Shown in pieces: positions 1 to 7,812 of a DNA stretch of 64,000 nucleotides. The stretch is from assembly GCF_031979925.1 (NCBI RefSeq), contig NZ_DALZFB010000010.1, positions 62,001-126,000 of the forward strand. The letters are read 5' to 3'. Origin of the DNA: Pseudescherichia sp031979925. GTDB lineage: Bacteria > Pseudomonadota > Gammaproteobacteria > Enterobacterales > Enterobacteriaceae. The translations under genes were made by a program, and so were the position numbers. The notes under the pieces are model-generated. The model was given only the letters and a program-made list of their open reading frames with translations, made no database searches and was not told the origin of the DNA. Position 1 is the first letter of the stretch. Every line of letters begins with the position of its first letter.

Positions 1-506
1 CCGGCGTCGCTGGTCAGCTGATACTGTTTCGGCCCCAACACGCTGAGGGTAAAGATCTCTCCGCTCGCGCCTTTGGGTAACGTAAAGGTGGTCACCTTAA
101 CGGTCTCATTCTGCCGACCCTGAAGGCGATCCCAGCCCGCGCCGAAGATCGGGAAGGTGTTTTTCGTCACGCCGATGTCGAGATCCAGATCGTCAACCGT
201 CTTGCCAAGCACCATTCGCGACTTAATCAGCTGGATCTCCGCGTCTGAAGCGGGGGGCTTATTGGAGAGCGCGCTATTGAGGTTCTGCACCAGCGAGCCA
301 CCGGCATCTTGCTCAATCTGCACCAGCGCGTCGGCGCTATAGATTGGGGTGGCGAACAGGGTATAGATCGCCGCCGCCAGCGCGAACAGGGCCGTAATAC
401 CCAGCACCCACCAGCGCGCCTCAATAATGGTTCCCACAAGGCGGCCGATATCGATCTCATCACCGCCCGTCTGTGGGGCAGCAGCATGGTGTAATTTTTC
501 TGTCAT
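1..506 (-). CDS. wzc: Tyrosine-protein kinase Wzc, N-terminal part (cut by window edge)
   Basis: Only the first 168 residues are visible; the frame stays open to base 1. Wzc is the inner-membrane co-polymerase and autophosphorylating BY-kinase that controls colanic acid polymerisation and export together with Wza. The visible part has a short cytoplasmic stretch (about 1-30), a first membrane helix (about 32-52, starting RWWVLGITAL) and the beginning of the periplasmic Wzz-like domain (PIYSADALVQIEQDAGG). The kinase domain and C-terminal tyrosine cluster lie outside the window. The ATG at 506 follows the wzb stop by 2 bases, so the two genes are co-transcribed and probably translationally coupled. 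The assignment rests on the N-terminal sequence and the wza-wzb-wzc order. Confidence 0.95.
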   Translation of the reverse strand, partial: MTEKLHHAAAPQTGGDEIDIGRLVGTIIEARWWVLGITALFALAAAIYTLFATPIYSADALVQIEQDAGGSLVQNLNSALSNKPPASDAEIQLIKSRMVLGKTVDDLDLDIGVTKNTFPIFGAGWDRLQGRQNETVKVTTFTLPKGASGEIFTLSVLGPKQYQLTSDA

Positions 507-508
507 GG

Positions 509-952
509 TTATCCCTGCTGAACGTGCAACGCCTGCGCCCACTGGCGGGCCGAGCGATCGAGTAAGGTATAGACGGCCTCAAAGGCCTCGCGGCTTTTGC
601 GGTAGGGATCGGGGATCTCGCGCTCGCCGTCCCAGTGACCGAACAGCATCACCTTGCCGCGCATCTCCGGTGCGATTTCGCACAGCGCGGCAATATGGCG
701 CTTCTCCATCACCAGGATCAGGTCATACTCCCGGCACATCCGCCCGGTGATCTGCCGTGCGCTGTGCCCGGCCAGCGACAGCTGGTGATCTTCTGCCACG
801 CTGGTCGCCGTGGCGTCCGCGCCTTTACCTACCAGCGCGCCCAGCCCGGCAGACTCCACCGTCAGAGCCGGCTGATAGTGCTTTAGCAGACGCTCCCCCG
901 TTGGAGAGCGACAGATGTTGCCCACGCATACCACCAGAATTTTGTTAAACAT
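509..952 (-). CDS. wzb: Low-molecular-weight protein-tyrosine phosphatase Wzb
   Basis: This 147-residue cytoplasmic phosphatase removes phosphate from the C-terminal tyrosines of Wzc, cycling the colanic acid export machine. The sequence shows the CX5R phosphate loop near the N-terminus (C9-VGNIC-R15, followed by S16-P17) and the general-acid loop D115-P-Y. Length and motif positions match E. coli Wzb. It lies between wza (5-base gap) and wzc (2-base gap) in one operon. Nothing looks unusual. Confidence 0.97.
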   Translation of the reverse strand: MFNKILVVCVGNICRSPTGERLLKHYQPALTVESAGLGALVGKGADATATSVAEDHQLSLAGHSARQITGRMCREYDLILVMEKRHIAALCEIAPEMRGKVMLFGHWDGEREIPDPYRKSREAFEAVYTLLDRSARQWAQALHVQQG

Positions 953-957
953 GAGCG

Positions 958-2097
958 TTACCAGTTGTGAACGTCGCTGGCGGTGTCGGTCATGTAGCGA
1001 ACGCCACTGATCGTCGGCAGCAACTGATTGATAAGACGGTTCCAGCGAGTAACCGGCGCGGTAGTGACGTAGACCACGTCGTAAGGCTGAAGTCGGAACT
1101 CCGTCGCCATCACCAGCGAGGTGGCATCGGACATATCGAGCTGGTAAATATTAGCCATCTTGCCGCTGCGGCCGCCCTCGCCTTTCAGCGGACGGATCAC
1201 AAAGATGCCGCTGGCGTCGGAAGCGGTGAGATCCAGACCTTCCGCCTGGCCCAGCGCTTCGGTCAGGGTCATGCCGCTGAAGTCCATCTTAAGGGTGCTC
1301 TGTTTTTTCACTTCGCCCATCACGAACACTTTCAGATCGTCATTGCGCGGCACAAACAGAATGTCTCCCGGATAGAGCAGGCGGTTCTGGCTGAGGTCGC
1401 CGTTCTGCATCAGCGCCTGGAGAGAGATACGCTGCTCGCGGCCCTCATGGGTAAGTACCACGTTGCGCCAGTCGGCGGTGTCGGTCAGGCCGCCGGCGGC
1501 GTTAATCGCATCCAGTACGGTAAGCGGCACGTTGGTAATGGCCTGCTGGCCCGATTTATTAACCTGCCCGGAGATATAGGCTTTCTGCGAGCGGAAAGCG
1601 GCGATATTAACGTCCACCTGCGGGTCGGCGATGTACTGCGCTAAACGGCCGGTAATATCACTGCGGATTTCAGCAAGGGTTTTGCCCACGACGTGGACTT
1701 TGCCAATGTAGGGGTAGAACATGGAGCCATCGGGCTGGACCCAGTTACCGGCGTCGCTGGAGCTGCGGTACTGTCCGGCGGGGGTAGTCAGCTCCGGGTG
1801 ATCCCAGACGGTAACGTTAAGAACGTCACCCGGTCCAACGCGGTACTGGTAGCTGGAGATCTCCTGATCCAGCGACATGTTGGGTTGGGCGACATTGGGT
1901 CGGGGTCGAAGCTGTTCTACCAGTCGGGGAGTCAAAGGATAAACATTCACCATGCGGTCGAGATCGAAATCAGCATCTTGCTGTTTAATCACATCCTTAC
2001 CCATTGTGGTCATATTGCTTCCGGGGAAAACCGTGCAACCACTCATCAAGGCCACAGATACCAATAATGGCATCAATTTCATTTTGGATTTCATCAT
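958..2097 (-). CDS. wza: Colanic acid exporter Wza, outer-membrane lipoprotein
   Basis: Wza forms the octameric outer-membrane channel that exports group 1 capsule or colanic acid. At 379 residues it equals the E. coli protein in length and is nearly identical over most of it. A lipoprotein signal peptide ends in the lipobox LMSGC with C21 as the lipidated residue. The polysaccharide biosynthesis/export domain begins near residue 85 (YQYRVGPGDVLNVTVWDHPE) and SLBB-type domains follow. The C-terminus (SGVRYMTDTASDVHNW) corresponds to the amphipathic helix that crosses the outer membrane. It is the first gene of the operon, behind a 476-base upstream region with a candidate RcsAB site. Confidence 0.98.
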   Translation of the reverse strand: MMKSKMKLMPLLVSVALMSGCTVFPGSNMTTMGKDVIKQQDADFDLDRMVNVYPLTPRLVEQLRPRPNVAQPNMSLDQEISSYQYRVGPGDVLNVTVWDHPELTTPAGQYRSSSDAGNWVQPDGSMFYPYIGKVHVVGKTLAEIRSDITGRLAQYIADPQVDVNIAAFRSQKAYISGQVNKSGQQAITNVPLTVLDAINAAGGLTDTADWRNVVLTHEGREQRISLQALMQNGDLSQNRLLYPGDILFVPRNDDLKVFVMGEVKKQSTLKMDFSGMTLTEALGQAEGLDLTASDASGIFVIRPLKGEGGRSGKMANIYQLDMSDATSLVMATEFRLQPYDVVYVTTAPVTRWNRLINQLLPTISGVRYMTDTASDVHNW

Positions 2098-2425
2098 TGA
2101 TTATTTATCACTTTGGCAGAGTAATTATCCTGTGCAATTTAAATAGCGCCGCTTTCGCCGCACATTTAACAGAATGCATTTAATGTCTGTTAAATATAAC
2201 TGGCATCAGTCCTAAAAAGCGCCTGGTCAAATGCAGCCGACTGATAGTATTAGCGAAGGTGATTAATACCCCTTATGATCCAGAGACATAACGTTAAACC
2301 ACGGGCGGACAACGCCGGGCAGGACAACGGGAAAATAGTTTAGTAAAGTAGCGCGTTAACGCTGGAAGAATTGTTGCAGCTAAAGGAATTACAGGCAAGG
2401 CTCCACTTTGCCTGATGCCAGTTTT

Positions 2426-2439
2426 TAAGAATAAGATTA
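2426..2439 (-). promoter_or_regulatory. Candidate RcsAB box for the wza operon
   Basis: The 14 bases read TAATCTTATTCTTA on the wza strand. They match the RcsAB consensus (TaAGaatatTCctA) at about 10 of 14 positions and keep the TATTC half. The site lies about 330 bases upstream of the wza ATG, consistent with the long leader of this operon in relatives. Regulation of wza by RcsB/RcsA is established in E. coli; this particular site is inferred by eye. Confidence 0.4.
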
Positions 2440-2475
2440 AGTCGCTATTTTTATGGTTTTAGGAATTACTTCATA

Positions 2476-2504
2476 TTGACAAAAAAAATAGACACTTTTA
2501 CATC
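2476..2504 (+). promoter_or_regulatory. Candidate sigma-70 promoter for yegH
   Basis: A perfect -35 hexamer TTGACA (2476-2481) is followed at 17 bases by a poor -10 (TACATC, 2499-2504). It is 70 bases upstream of the yegH ATG and correctly oriented. The weak -10 makes this tentative. Confidence 0.3.
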
Positions 2505-2573
2505 TGCGATATATCCTAATTTACATTCCCGCAGAGACGGGTAATTATTTTTCTGGAGGGTACAAAACGTATT

Positions 2574-4154
2574 ATGGAATGGATTGCCGATCCATCAATC
2601 TGGGCCGGGCTGCTGACGCTGGTAGTGCTTGAGCTGGTGTTAGGTATTGATAACCTGGTCTTTATCGCCATCCTTGCCGAGAAGCTGCCGCCTGCCCAAC
2701 GCGACCGGGCGCGGGTCACCGGCCTGGTGCTGGCGATGCTGATGCGCCTGCTGCTGCTGGCCTCTATCTCCTGGCTGGTAACCCTCACTACGCCTCTCTT
2801 CTCGGTGCGTGGCTTTAGCTTCAGCGCCCGGGATCTGATCATGCTGTTTGGCGGTCTCTTCCTGCTCTTTAAGGCCACTGTTGAACTCAACGAGCGGCTG
2901 GAGGGCAAGGACAGCGATAACCCCACCCAGCGGCGCGGGGCCAGATTCTGGCCGGTAGTGGCGCAGATCGTGGTGCTGGACGCGATCTTCTCGCTGGACT
3001 CGGTGATCACCGCCGTGGGGATGGTCGATCATCTGGCGGTGATGATGGCGGCGGTGGTGATTGCCATCGCGCTGATGCTACTGGCCAGCAAGGCCCTGAC
3101 GCGCTTTGTTAACAGTCACCCGACCATTGTTATTCTCTGCCTTAGCTTCCTGCTGATGATCGGCTTCAGCCTGATCGCCGACGGCTTCGGTTTCCACATT
3201 CCGAAAGGCTATCTCTACGCCGCCATTGGCTTCTCGGTGATGATCGAGGCGCTCAACCAGCTGGCTATCTTCAACCGCCGTCGCTTTCTCTCCGCTAACC
3301 AGACGCTGCGCCAGCGGACTACCGATGCGGTGATGCGCCTGCTGAGCAACCGAAAAGAGGATGCCGAGCTGGACGTGGAGACCTCCTCCCTGCTGGCAGA
3401 TCATGATAATCACCAGATCTTCAATACCCAGGAGCGGCTGATGATTGAGCGGGTATTAAACCTTAACCAGCGCACCGTCAGCAGCATCATGACCTCCCGC
3501 CATGACATTGAGTATATCGATCTCAGCGCACCGGAGGAGGAAATCCGCGCCCTGCTGGATAAAAACCAGCATACCCGCATGGTAGTGACCGGCGGCGATG
3601 AGCATGAGGATCTGCTCGGCGTGGTGCACATTCTCGACCTGCTCCAGCAGTCGCTGCGCGGCGAGCCGCTCAACATCAACGTGCTGATCCGCCAGCCGCT
3701 GGTCTTTCCCGAGGGGCTGCCGCTGTTGCAGGCCCTGGAGCAGTTCCGCAATGCGCGGACGCACTTTGCCTTTGTGGTGGATGAGTTTGGCTCTATCGAA
3801 GGGATCGTGACTCTCAGCGACGTGATGGAGACCATCGCGGGTAACCTGCCGAACGAGGTAGAGGAGATTGATGCCCGTCACGACATTCAGAAAAACGCCG
3901 ACGGCAGCTGGACAGCAAACGGCCACATGCCGCTGGAGGATCTGGTGCAGTATGTGCCACTGCCGCTGGACGACAAGCGGGAGTATCACACTATTGCCGG
4001 ACTGCTGATGGAGTATCTGCAGCGCATTCCCAAAGTGGGGGAAGAGGTGCAGGTGGGTGACTACCTGCTGAAGACGCTGCAGGTCGAGAGCCACCGCGTA
4101 CAGAAGGTGCAGATTGTGCCGCTGGATACAGCGGACGAGGAGTACGAAGTTTAA
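2574..4154 (+). CDS. yegH: YegH, TerC-family membrane protein with CBS pair and CorC domain
   Basis: This 526-residue inner-membrane protein is a close full-length match to E. coli YegH (527 residues). The N-terminal half (about 1-240) is a TerC-type membrane domain with acidic motifs inside helices (LVLGIDNLVFI and LDAIFSLDSVITAVG). A CBS-domain pair follows (about 300-420; TRMVVTGG and FAFVVDEFGSIEGIVTLSD), then a C-terminal CorC/HlyC domain (about 440-515). TerC and CorC proteins are linked to metal-ion handling, for example Mn or Mg export, but YegH itself has no established substrate. It is monocistronic and divergent from wza. The ATG at 2574 follows a TGGAGG Shine-Dalgarno sequence. 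Function should be read as probable metal-ion related transport. Confidence 0.93.
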   Translation: MEWIADPSIWAGLLTLVVLELVLGIDNLVFIAILAEKLPPAQRDRARVTGLVLAMLMRLLLLASISWLVTLTTPLFSVRGFSFSARDLIMLFGGLFLLFKATVELNERLEGKDSDNPTQRRGARFWPVVAQIVVLDAIFSLDSVITAVGMVDHLAVMMAAVVIAIALMLLASKALTRFVNSHPTIVILCLSFLLMIGFSLIADGFGFHIPKGYLYAAIGFSVMIEALNQLAIFNRRRFLSANQTLRQRTTDAVMRLLSNRKEDAELDVETSSLLADHDNHQIFNTQERLMIERVLNLNQRTVSSIMTSRHDIEYIDLSAPEEEIRALLDKNQHTRMVVTGGDEHEDLLGVVHILDLLQQSLRGEPLNINVLIRQPLVFPEGLPLLQALEQFRNARTHFAFVVDEFGSIEGIVTLSDVMETIAGNLPNEVEEIDARHDIQKNADGSWTANGHMPLEDLVQYVPLPLDDKREYHTIAGLLMEYLQRIPKVGEEVQVGDYLLKTLQVESHRVQKVQIVPLDTADEEYEV

Positions 4155-4181
4155 CGCCGGGTACGGTGCCGTTTGTTATTT

Positions 4182-4215
4182 GTAGGCCCGGCAAGCGAAA
4201 GCGCCGCCGGGCGTT
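4182..4215. repeat. REP palindrome between yegH and asmA
   Basis: An imperfect palindrome starts GTAGGCCCGGCAAGCG and ends GCGCCGCCGGGCG. It has the form of an enterobacterial REP/PU element and lies between the ends of two convergent genes, where such hairpins often stabilise 3' mRNA ends. Confidence 0.75.
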
Positions 4216-4234
4216 GTTACTACAACATCAGACA

Positions 4235-6085
4235 TCAAAGCTTATCGATCAGCTTTTTAATATCTTTACTGCGCTGGCTATCTTTATTGCGATCCGCCCA
4301 GTCGTTAAGACGGCGTTTCGCCTCATCCTGCAAATGCTTACGCAGAACCTGATCCACCTGCAGATTGTAATTGAGCGCCTGCCATTTGCCGTAAACGCGC
4401 AGCGGGATCGGCGTGTTTTTCAGGAATTCAATAAGCTTCCCGTCACCCTTCCAACCCTCGGTAACCTGAACATTAAAGCGGGTATCGCAGAGCTGTTTCA
4501 CCAGATCGAGCGTGCCCTGACCAGAGAGATTCAGCAGCGCGGACTGCCCCTGCATATCGTCGAGGGCCATCTGGCCGCCATCGAGGGTTAAATCGGTGCT
4601 GAAGCTATCAAGCCGGGTGGCGCTATCATAATTCTGCTGGGCCTGAACATCGCTGCTGCGGGCTACCGCCTGCTGGATAAGCTGCTGGAAGTTCAGACCC
4701 TCCATGCGCGTGTTGGCCATCTCAACGTGGGCGCTGCCCTGCCAGCTGCGGCGGAATGCCTCGGCGTCTACCCTGTCGCCGTTGAAATCTCCCGCCAGCG
4801 ACAGTTTACCGGTCAGCGCCAGCGGATAGTCAAAGGCTTTCAGCACCGTGCCAATCTCAACGTTATCAAGCTGCGGCTGGAAGGTGCTTTTCGGCGTTTT
4901 GCCCCGGACATCCAGGCTGCCCGGCAGCGAGAGCGTACCCTCCCCCAGCTTTCCGGTCAGGGTCGAGAGGCTTAACAGGCCCGCTTTATTGGTGATATGA
5001 CTGCTGACGTCGGTAAAGTCCATCCCCCGCCAGCGGGCCTTTTTTGCGGTCAGCGACAGATTTGCCGTAAAGCCGCGCAGGCTGCTGTAGTCATCGCCAT
5101 CAACGTCACGGGCGATAACCGGGCGAGGCAGCGTCATCAGGCTCTGCCCCTGCTGCGCAGCGGTGGCGTTGGTCGTCGGGTTGGTTACTGCACCCAGCAG
5201 ATTCTCCAGGTTGAGATTATCAAACGCCAGATCCAGCGCCCACTCGGGCTTATCTCCCAACGTCACGCTGCCGCTGCCGGTCACCGCGCTGTCGTTGGCG
5301 GTCATGTTCAGCTGGCTAAAGGTAAGCTGCTTTTGTGCTTCGCGCCACTGGGCCTGGAAGCCGCCCTGCCCGGTGATACCCTGGGCAGGCACATCGCCCC
5401 CCTGAAGTTGCCAGTTAAGCTGCTCCACGGCGGCGGTAAGATTATAGGGGTAGTCGGCGGCGTTAACGTTCGCCTTGAGTGCCAGGGTCAGGTCGCGCTG
5501 GTTGCGGTTAATCCGCCCCGAGAAGTCCACGCTGGCATGGTAATTTTCGTCCTGATCCATCTTGAGATGGATATTACGTACCGTCACCTGCTCATCGTCT
5601 TTGTGCTGGAAAACCAGCACGCTGTCGGCGATTTGCAGATGGGAGACCGCCCAGGACCAGCCGCGATCGGTCTCTACCTGCGGCAGCGAGTTCTCCTGCG
5701 GCGCAACCGGCGCGCCTTCCGGCTCCGACGCCTCGGTTTGCGGCGTGAGCTGGACCACCGCCCCCTTCAGCATCACCTGCTTAACGTGTAGCTGATGGGA
5801 GAGCAGCGGCAGCAGCTCAACGTCCAGACGCATATTGTCTGCTGTCACCAGCGGCTGTGACGCACCGGGGGCAGTCAGCGACATGCGCCCCGAGAGAATG
5901 CTCAGCCGGGGCCAGACGTGCCAGCGCAGCGGCTCGTCAAGCTTCAGCTGATAGCCACTGCGCGACTCAACGTGTCGCACCATGTAATCCCGGAAGTCGT
6001 TCGGGTTCACCAGCAGCACCAACGCAGAGAGGCCGGCGACCAACACGACCAGTACAATCATCAGCGTGGTTAACACTCTTCTCAT
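4235..6085 (-). CDS. asmA: AsmA family protein
   Basis: This 616-residue protein has an N-terminal membrane anchor (about 7-27, LTTLMIVLVVLVAGLSALVL) and a long periplasmic part with the AsmA family fold. AsmA-like proteins resemble VPS13-type bridge proteins and affect outer-membrane lipid and protein assembly; E. coli asmA mutants suppress some OmpF assembly defects. Family-typical features include the early NPNDFRDYMVRHVE segment and the C-terminal block ending RRLNDWADRNKDSQRSKDIK. It lies immediately upstream of dcd in the transcription sense reversed from yegH; dcd, 41 bases before it, is on the same strand and could share transcription, as in E. coli. Confidence 0.95.
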   Translation of the reverse strand: MRRVLTTLMIVLVVLVAGLSALVLLVNPNDFRDYMVRHVESRSGYQLKLDEPLRWHVWPRLSILSGRMSLTAPGASQPLVTADNMRLDVELLPLLSHQLHVKQVMLKGAVVQLTPQTEASEPEGAPVAPQENSLPQVETDRGWSWAVSHLQIADSVLVFQHKDDEQVTVRNIHLKMDQDENYHASVDFSGRINRNQRDLTLALKANVNAADYPYNLTAAVEQLNWQLQGGDVPAQGITGQGGFQAQWREAQKQLTFSQLNMTANDSAVTGSGSVTLGDKPEWALDLAFDNLNLENLLGAVTNPTTNATAAQQGQSLMTLPRPVIARDVDGDDYSSLRGFTANLSLTAKKARWRGMDFTDVSSHITNKAGLLSLSTLTGKLGEGTLSLPGSLDVRGKTPKSTFQPQLDNVEIGTVLKAFDYPLALTGKLSLAGDFNGDRVDAEAFRRSWQGSAHVEMANTRMEGLNFQQLIQQAVARSSDVQAQQNYDSATRLDSFSTDLTLDGGQMALDDMQGQSALLNLSGQGTLDLVKQLCDTRFNVQVTEGWKGDGKLIEFLKNTPIPLRVYGKWQALNYNLQVDQVLRKHLQDEAKRRLNDWADRNKDSQRSKDIKKLIDKL

Positions 6086-6126
6086 GGCATCCTCAACGAG
6101 CAGCTATTACAAGGCGCAACAGGCGC

Positions 6127-6708
6127 TCAGTCTTTATCAATTCGGCTGGCCACCGCGCCCTGCTGGTCACGGTATTTTGCATCCTGGCGACGGTTATAGG
6201 GGCGTGCGGCCGGGCCGGAGAGCGGCTCAAAGCTGAGCGCGCCAATCAGCATTCCCGGACGCAGCGCCAGCGGCAGCTTTCCGGAGTTATAAAATTCCAG
6301 CACGATGCAGCCAGACCAGCCTGGATCGATACGGTGAGCTGTCACGTGCACCATCAGGCCCAGCCGCGCCAGCGAGGAGCGACCGTCCAGCCAGCCCACC
6401 AGATCCGCTGGCAGGGTCACGGACTCAAAGGTCACCGCCAGCGCCAGTTCGCCCGGGTGCAGGAAGAAGGCGTCGCCTTCTGCGAGCACGATCTCATCGC
6501 TCATCACCCGATCCAGCGCAGCGCTCACCTCATCCTTGGGACCACTCAGATCGATAAAGGCAGCGGTGTGGCCACGGAAGGTGCGAAATTTGTTGCCCAG
6601 ACGCACGTCTACTGTCGCACCGTTAATGCGCTCCACCGGGGGGCGCGGGGTAATCGACAGGCGACCATCGTCCAGCCAGGCTTCAATATCGCGGTCACAC
6701 AAACGCAT
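6127..6708 (-). CDS. dcd: dCTP deaminase
   Basis: Dcd deaminates dCTP to dUTP and so feeds most of the cell's dTMP synthesis through dUTPase. The 193-residue length equals that of E. coli Dcd. Conserved active-site elements are visible: R110-S-S-L-A-R115 (with S111 and R115 contacting substrate) and the catalytic base E138 in GCIVLEFYN. The C-terminal RPYNRRQDAKYRDQQG tail closes over the nucleotide in the homotrimer. It sits between udk and asmA on the same strand, the conserved udk-dcd-asmA order. Confidence 0.98.
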   Translation of the reverse strand: MRLCDRDIEAWLDDGRLSITPRPPVERINGATVDVRLGNKFRTFRGHTAAFIDLSGPKDEVSAALDRVMSDEIVLAEGDAFFLHPGELALAVTFESVTLPADLVGWLDGRSSLARLGLMVHVTAHRIDPGWSGCIVLEFYNSGKLPLALRPGMLIGALSFEPLSGPAARPYNRRQDAKYRDQQGAVASRIDKD

Positions 6709-6826
6709 AGCACTTTCTCCTTAGGTGTTGCCTGCCCGGTTAAGTTCGCCCAGGGCAGACAAGTTATCTCTGAACGGTACACAATTTGCGCCGTTTATTC
6801 AAAACCAGACGGTTTAAAAAACCCGG

Positions 6827-7468
6827 TTATTCAAAAAACTGGCTGATTTTGGCCTTCAGGATATCGATAGCAATGCGGTTTTTACCCCCGCGCGGCACGA
6901 TAATATCGGCGTACTGTTTAGATGGCTCAATAAACTGCAGGAACATCGGACGCACCGTCTTCTGATATTGTGCCATCACCGAGTCCATAGAGCGGCCGCG
7001 TTCGTTGACGTCACGCTTGATACGGCGCATCAGGCAGATATCCAGCGGCGTGTCGACAAAGATCGAGAAGTTCATCGCCTCGCGCAGGCGCGCGTCGGTC
7101 AGCAGCAGTATCCCCTCAAGAATAATGACTTTCTTGGGTTCAATGTGGATAGTCTCATTGGTACGGGTGTGCTCAACGTAGCTGTACACCGGCAGTTCGA
7201 TGGGGTTGCCGCCTTTCAGGATCTGCAAATGTTCAAACAGCAGATTGTGATCCATGGCGCTGGGATGGTCGTAGTTCGTTTTAACACGCTCTTCCATCAA
7301 CAGGTGACTTTGATCCTTGTAGTAGCTATCTTCTGGGATAACGCCAATATGTTCATCACCAACCTGTTCGCGCAACTCGCGGTAAAGCGTACTGGCAATG
7401 AGACTTTTACCTGAAGCGGATGCGCCGGCGATGCCGATAATGACGCACTGATGGGACTTATCAGTCAT
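6827..7468 (-). CDS. udk: Uridine/cytidine kinase
   Basis: Udk phosphorylates uridine and cytidine to UMP and CMP with GTP or ATP in pyrimidine salvage. The Walker A loop is GASASGKS at residues 15-22, and RRIKRD and RGRSMDSV follow as in the family. I start it at the ATG at 7468 (MTDKSHQ), which gives 213 residues, the E. coli length. The frame stays open upstream to 7585, but those 39 residues have no family counterpart. It is the first gene of the udk-dcd-asmA strand group and is divergent from dgcE. Confidence 0.97.
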   Translation of the reverse strand: MTDKSHQCVIIGIAGASASGKSLIASTLYRELREQVGDEHIGVIPEDSYYKDQSHLLMEERVKTNYDHPSAMDHNLLFEHLQILKGGNPIELPVYSYVEHTRTNETIHIEPKKVIILEGILLLTDARLREAMNFSIFVDTPLDICLMRRIKRDVNERGRSMDSVMAQYQKTVRPMFLQFIEPSKQYADIIVPRGGKNRIAIDILKAKISQFFE

Positions 7469-7812
7469 AAATTTTTGCGACCTGATTAACCTGGAAGTAA
7501 AGAAGGGCGACGCTATAGCGTCAAACGCGGCAATTATAGGGATTTCGCTCTCGTGATACCAGTCGAATGCGCAAACGTCTGCCACAACGGCCCCAATCCG
7601 GCATATTACCCTTTTCGCAAATTAAAACGTTTAATTTTACAGCGTTCAGCCGCTATTTTTGGCAGACTAAGTGATTAATAACACTATGATGTCAAATTAT
7701 GAGCGGTCACCATAGGAATTGTAAATTGTTTGTACTAGCATAATCCAAATTTCAATTTTACCCGTCCGGGCTTGATGCTCCTGGCGGCACAGGGACTGCG
7801 GATAAAGCGGTA
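7469..7812. other. Divergent intergenic region between udk and dgcE
   Basis: A 344-base gap between divergent genes. No conserved ORF or RNA was recognised. The central part (about 7,610-7,760) is AT-rich and should carry both promoters, but I see no hexamer pair good enough to report. Confidence 0.6.

Larger units (their letters stand above)
2098..2573. other. Divergent regulatory region between wza and yegH
   Basis: This 476-base gap lies between two divergent genes and has no convincing ORF. It is much more AT-rich than its flanks. It should hold the wza promoter and long leader and the yegH promoter. A candidate RcsAB box and a candidate -35 element are listed separately. I looked for an ops/JUMPstart core (GGCGGTAG, in the wza direction) and did not see it. 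Confidence 0.6.
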
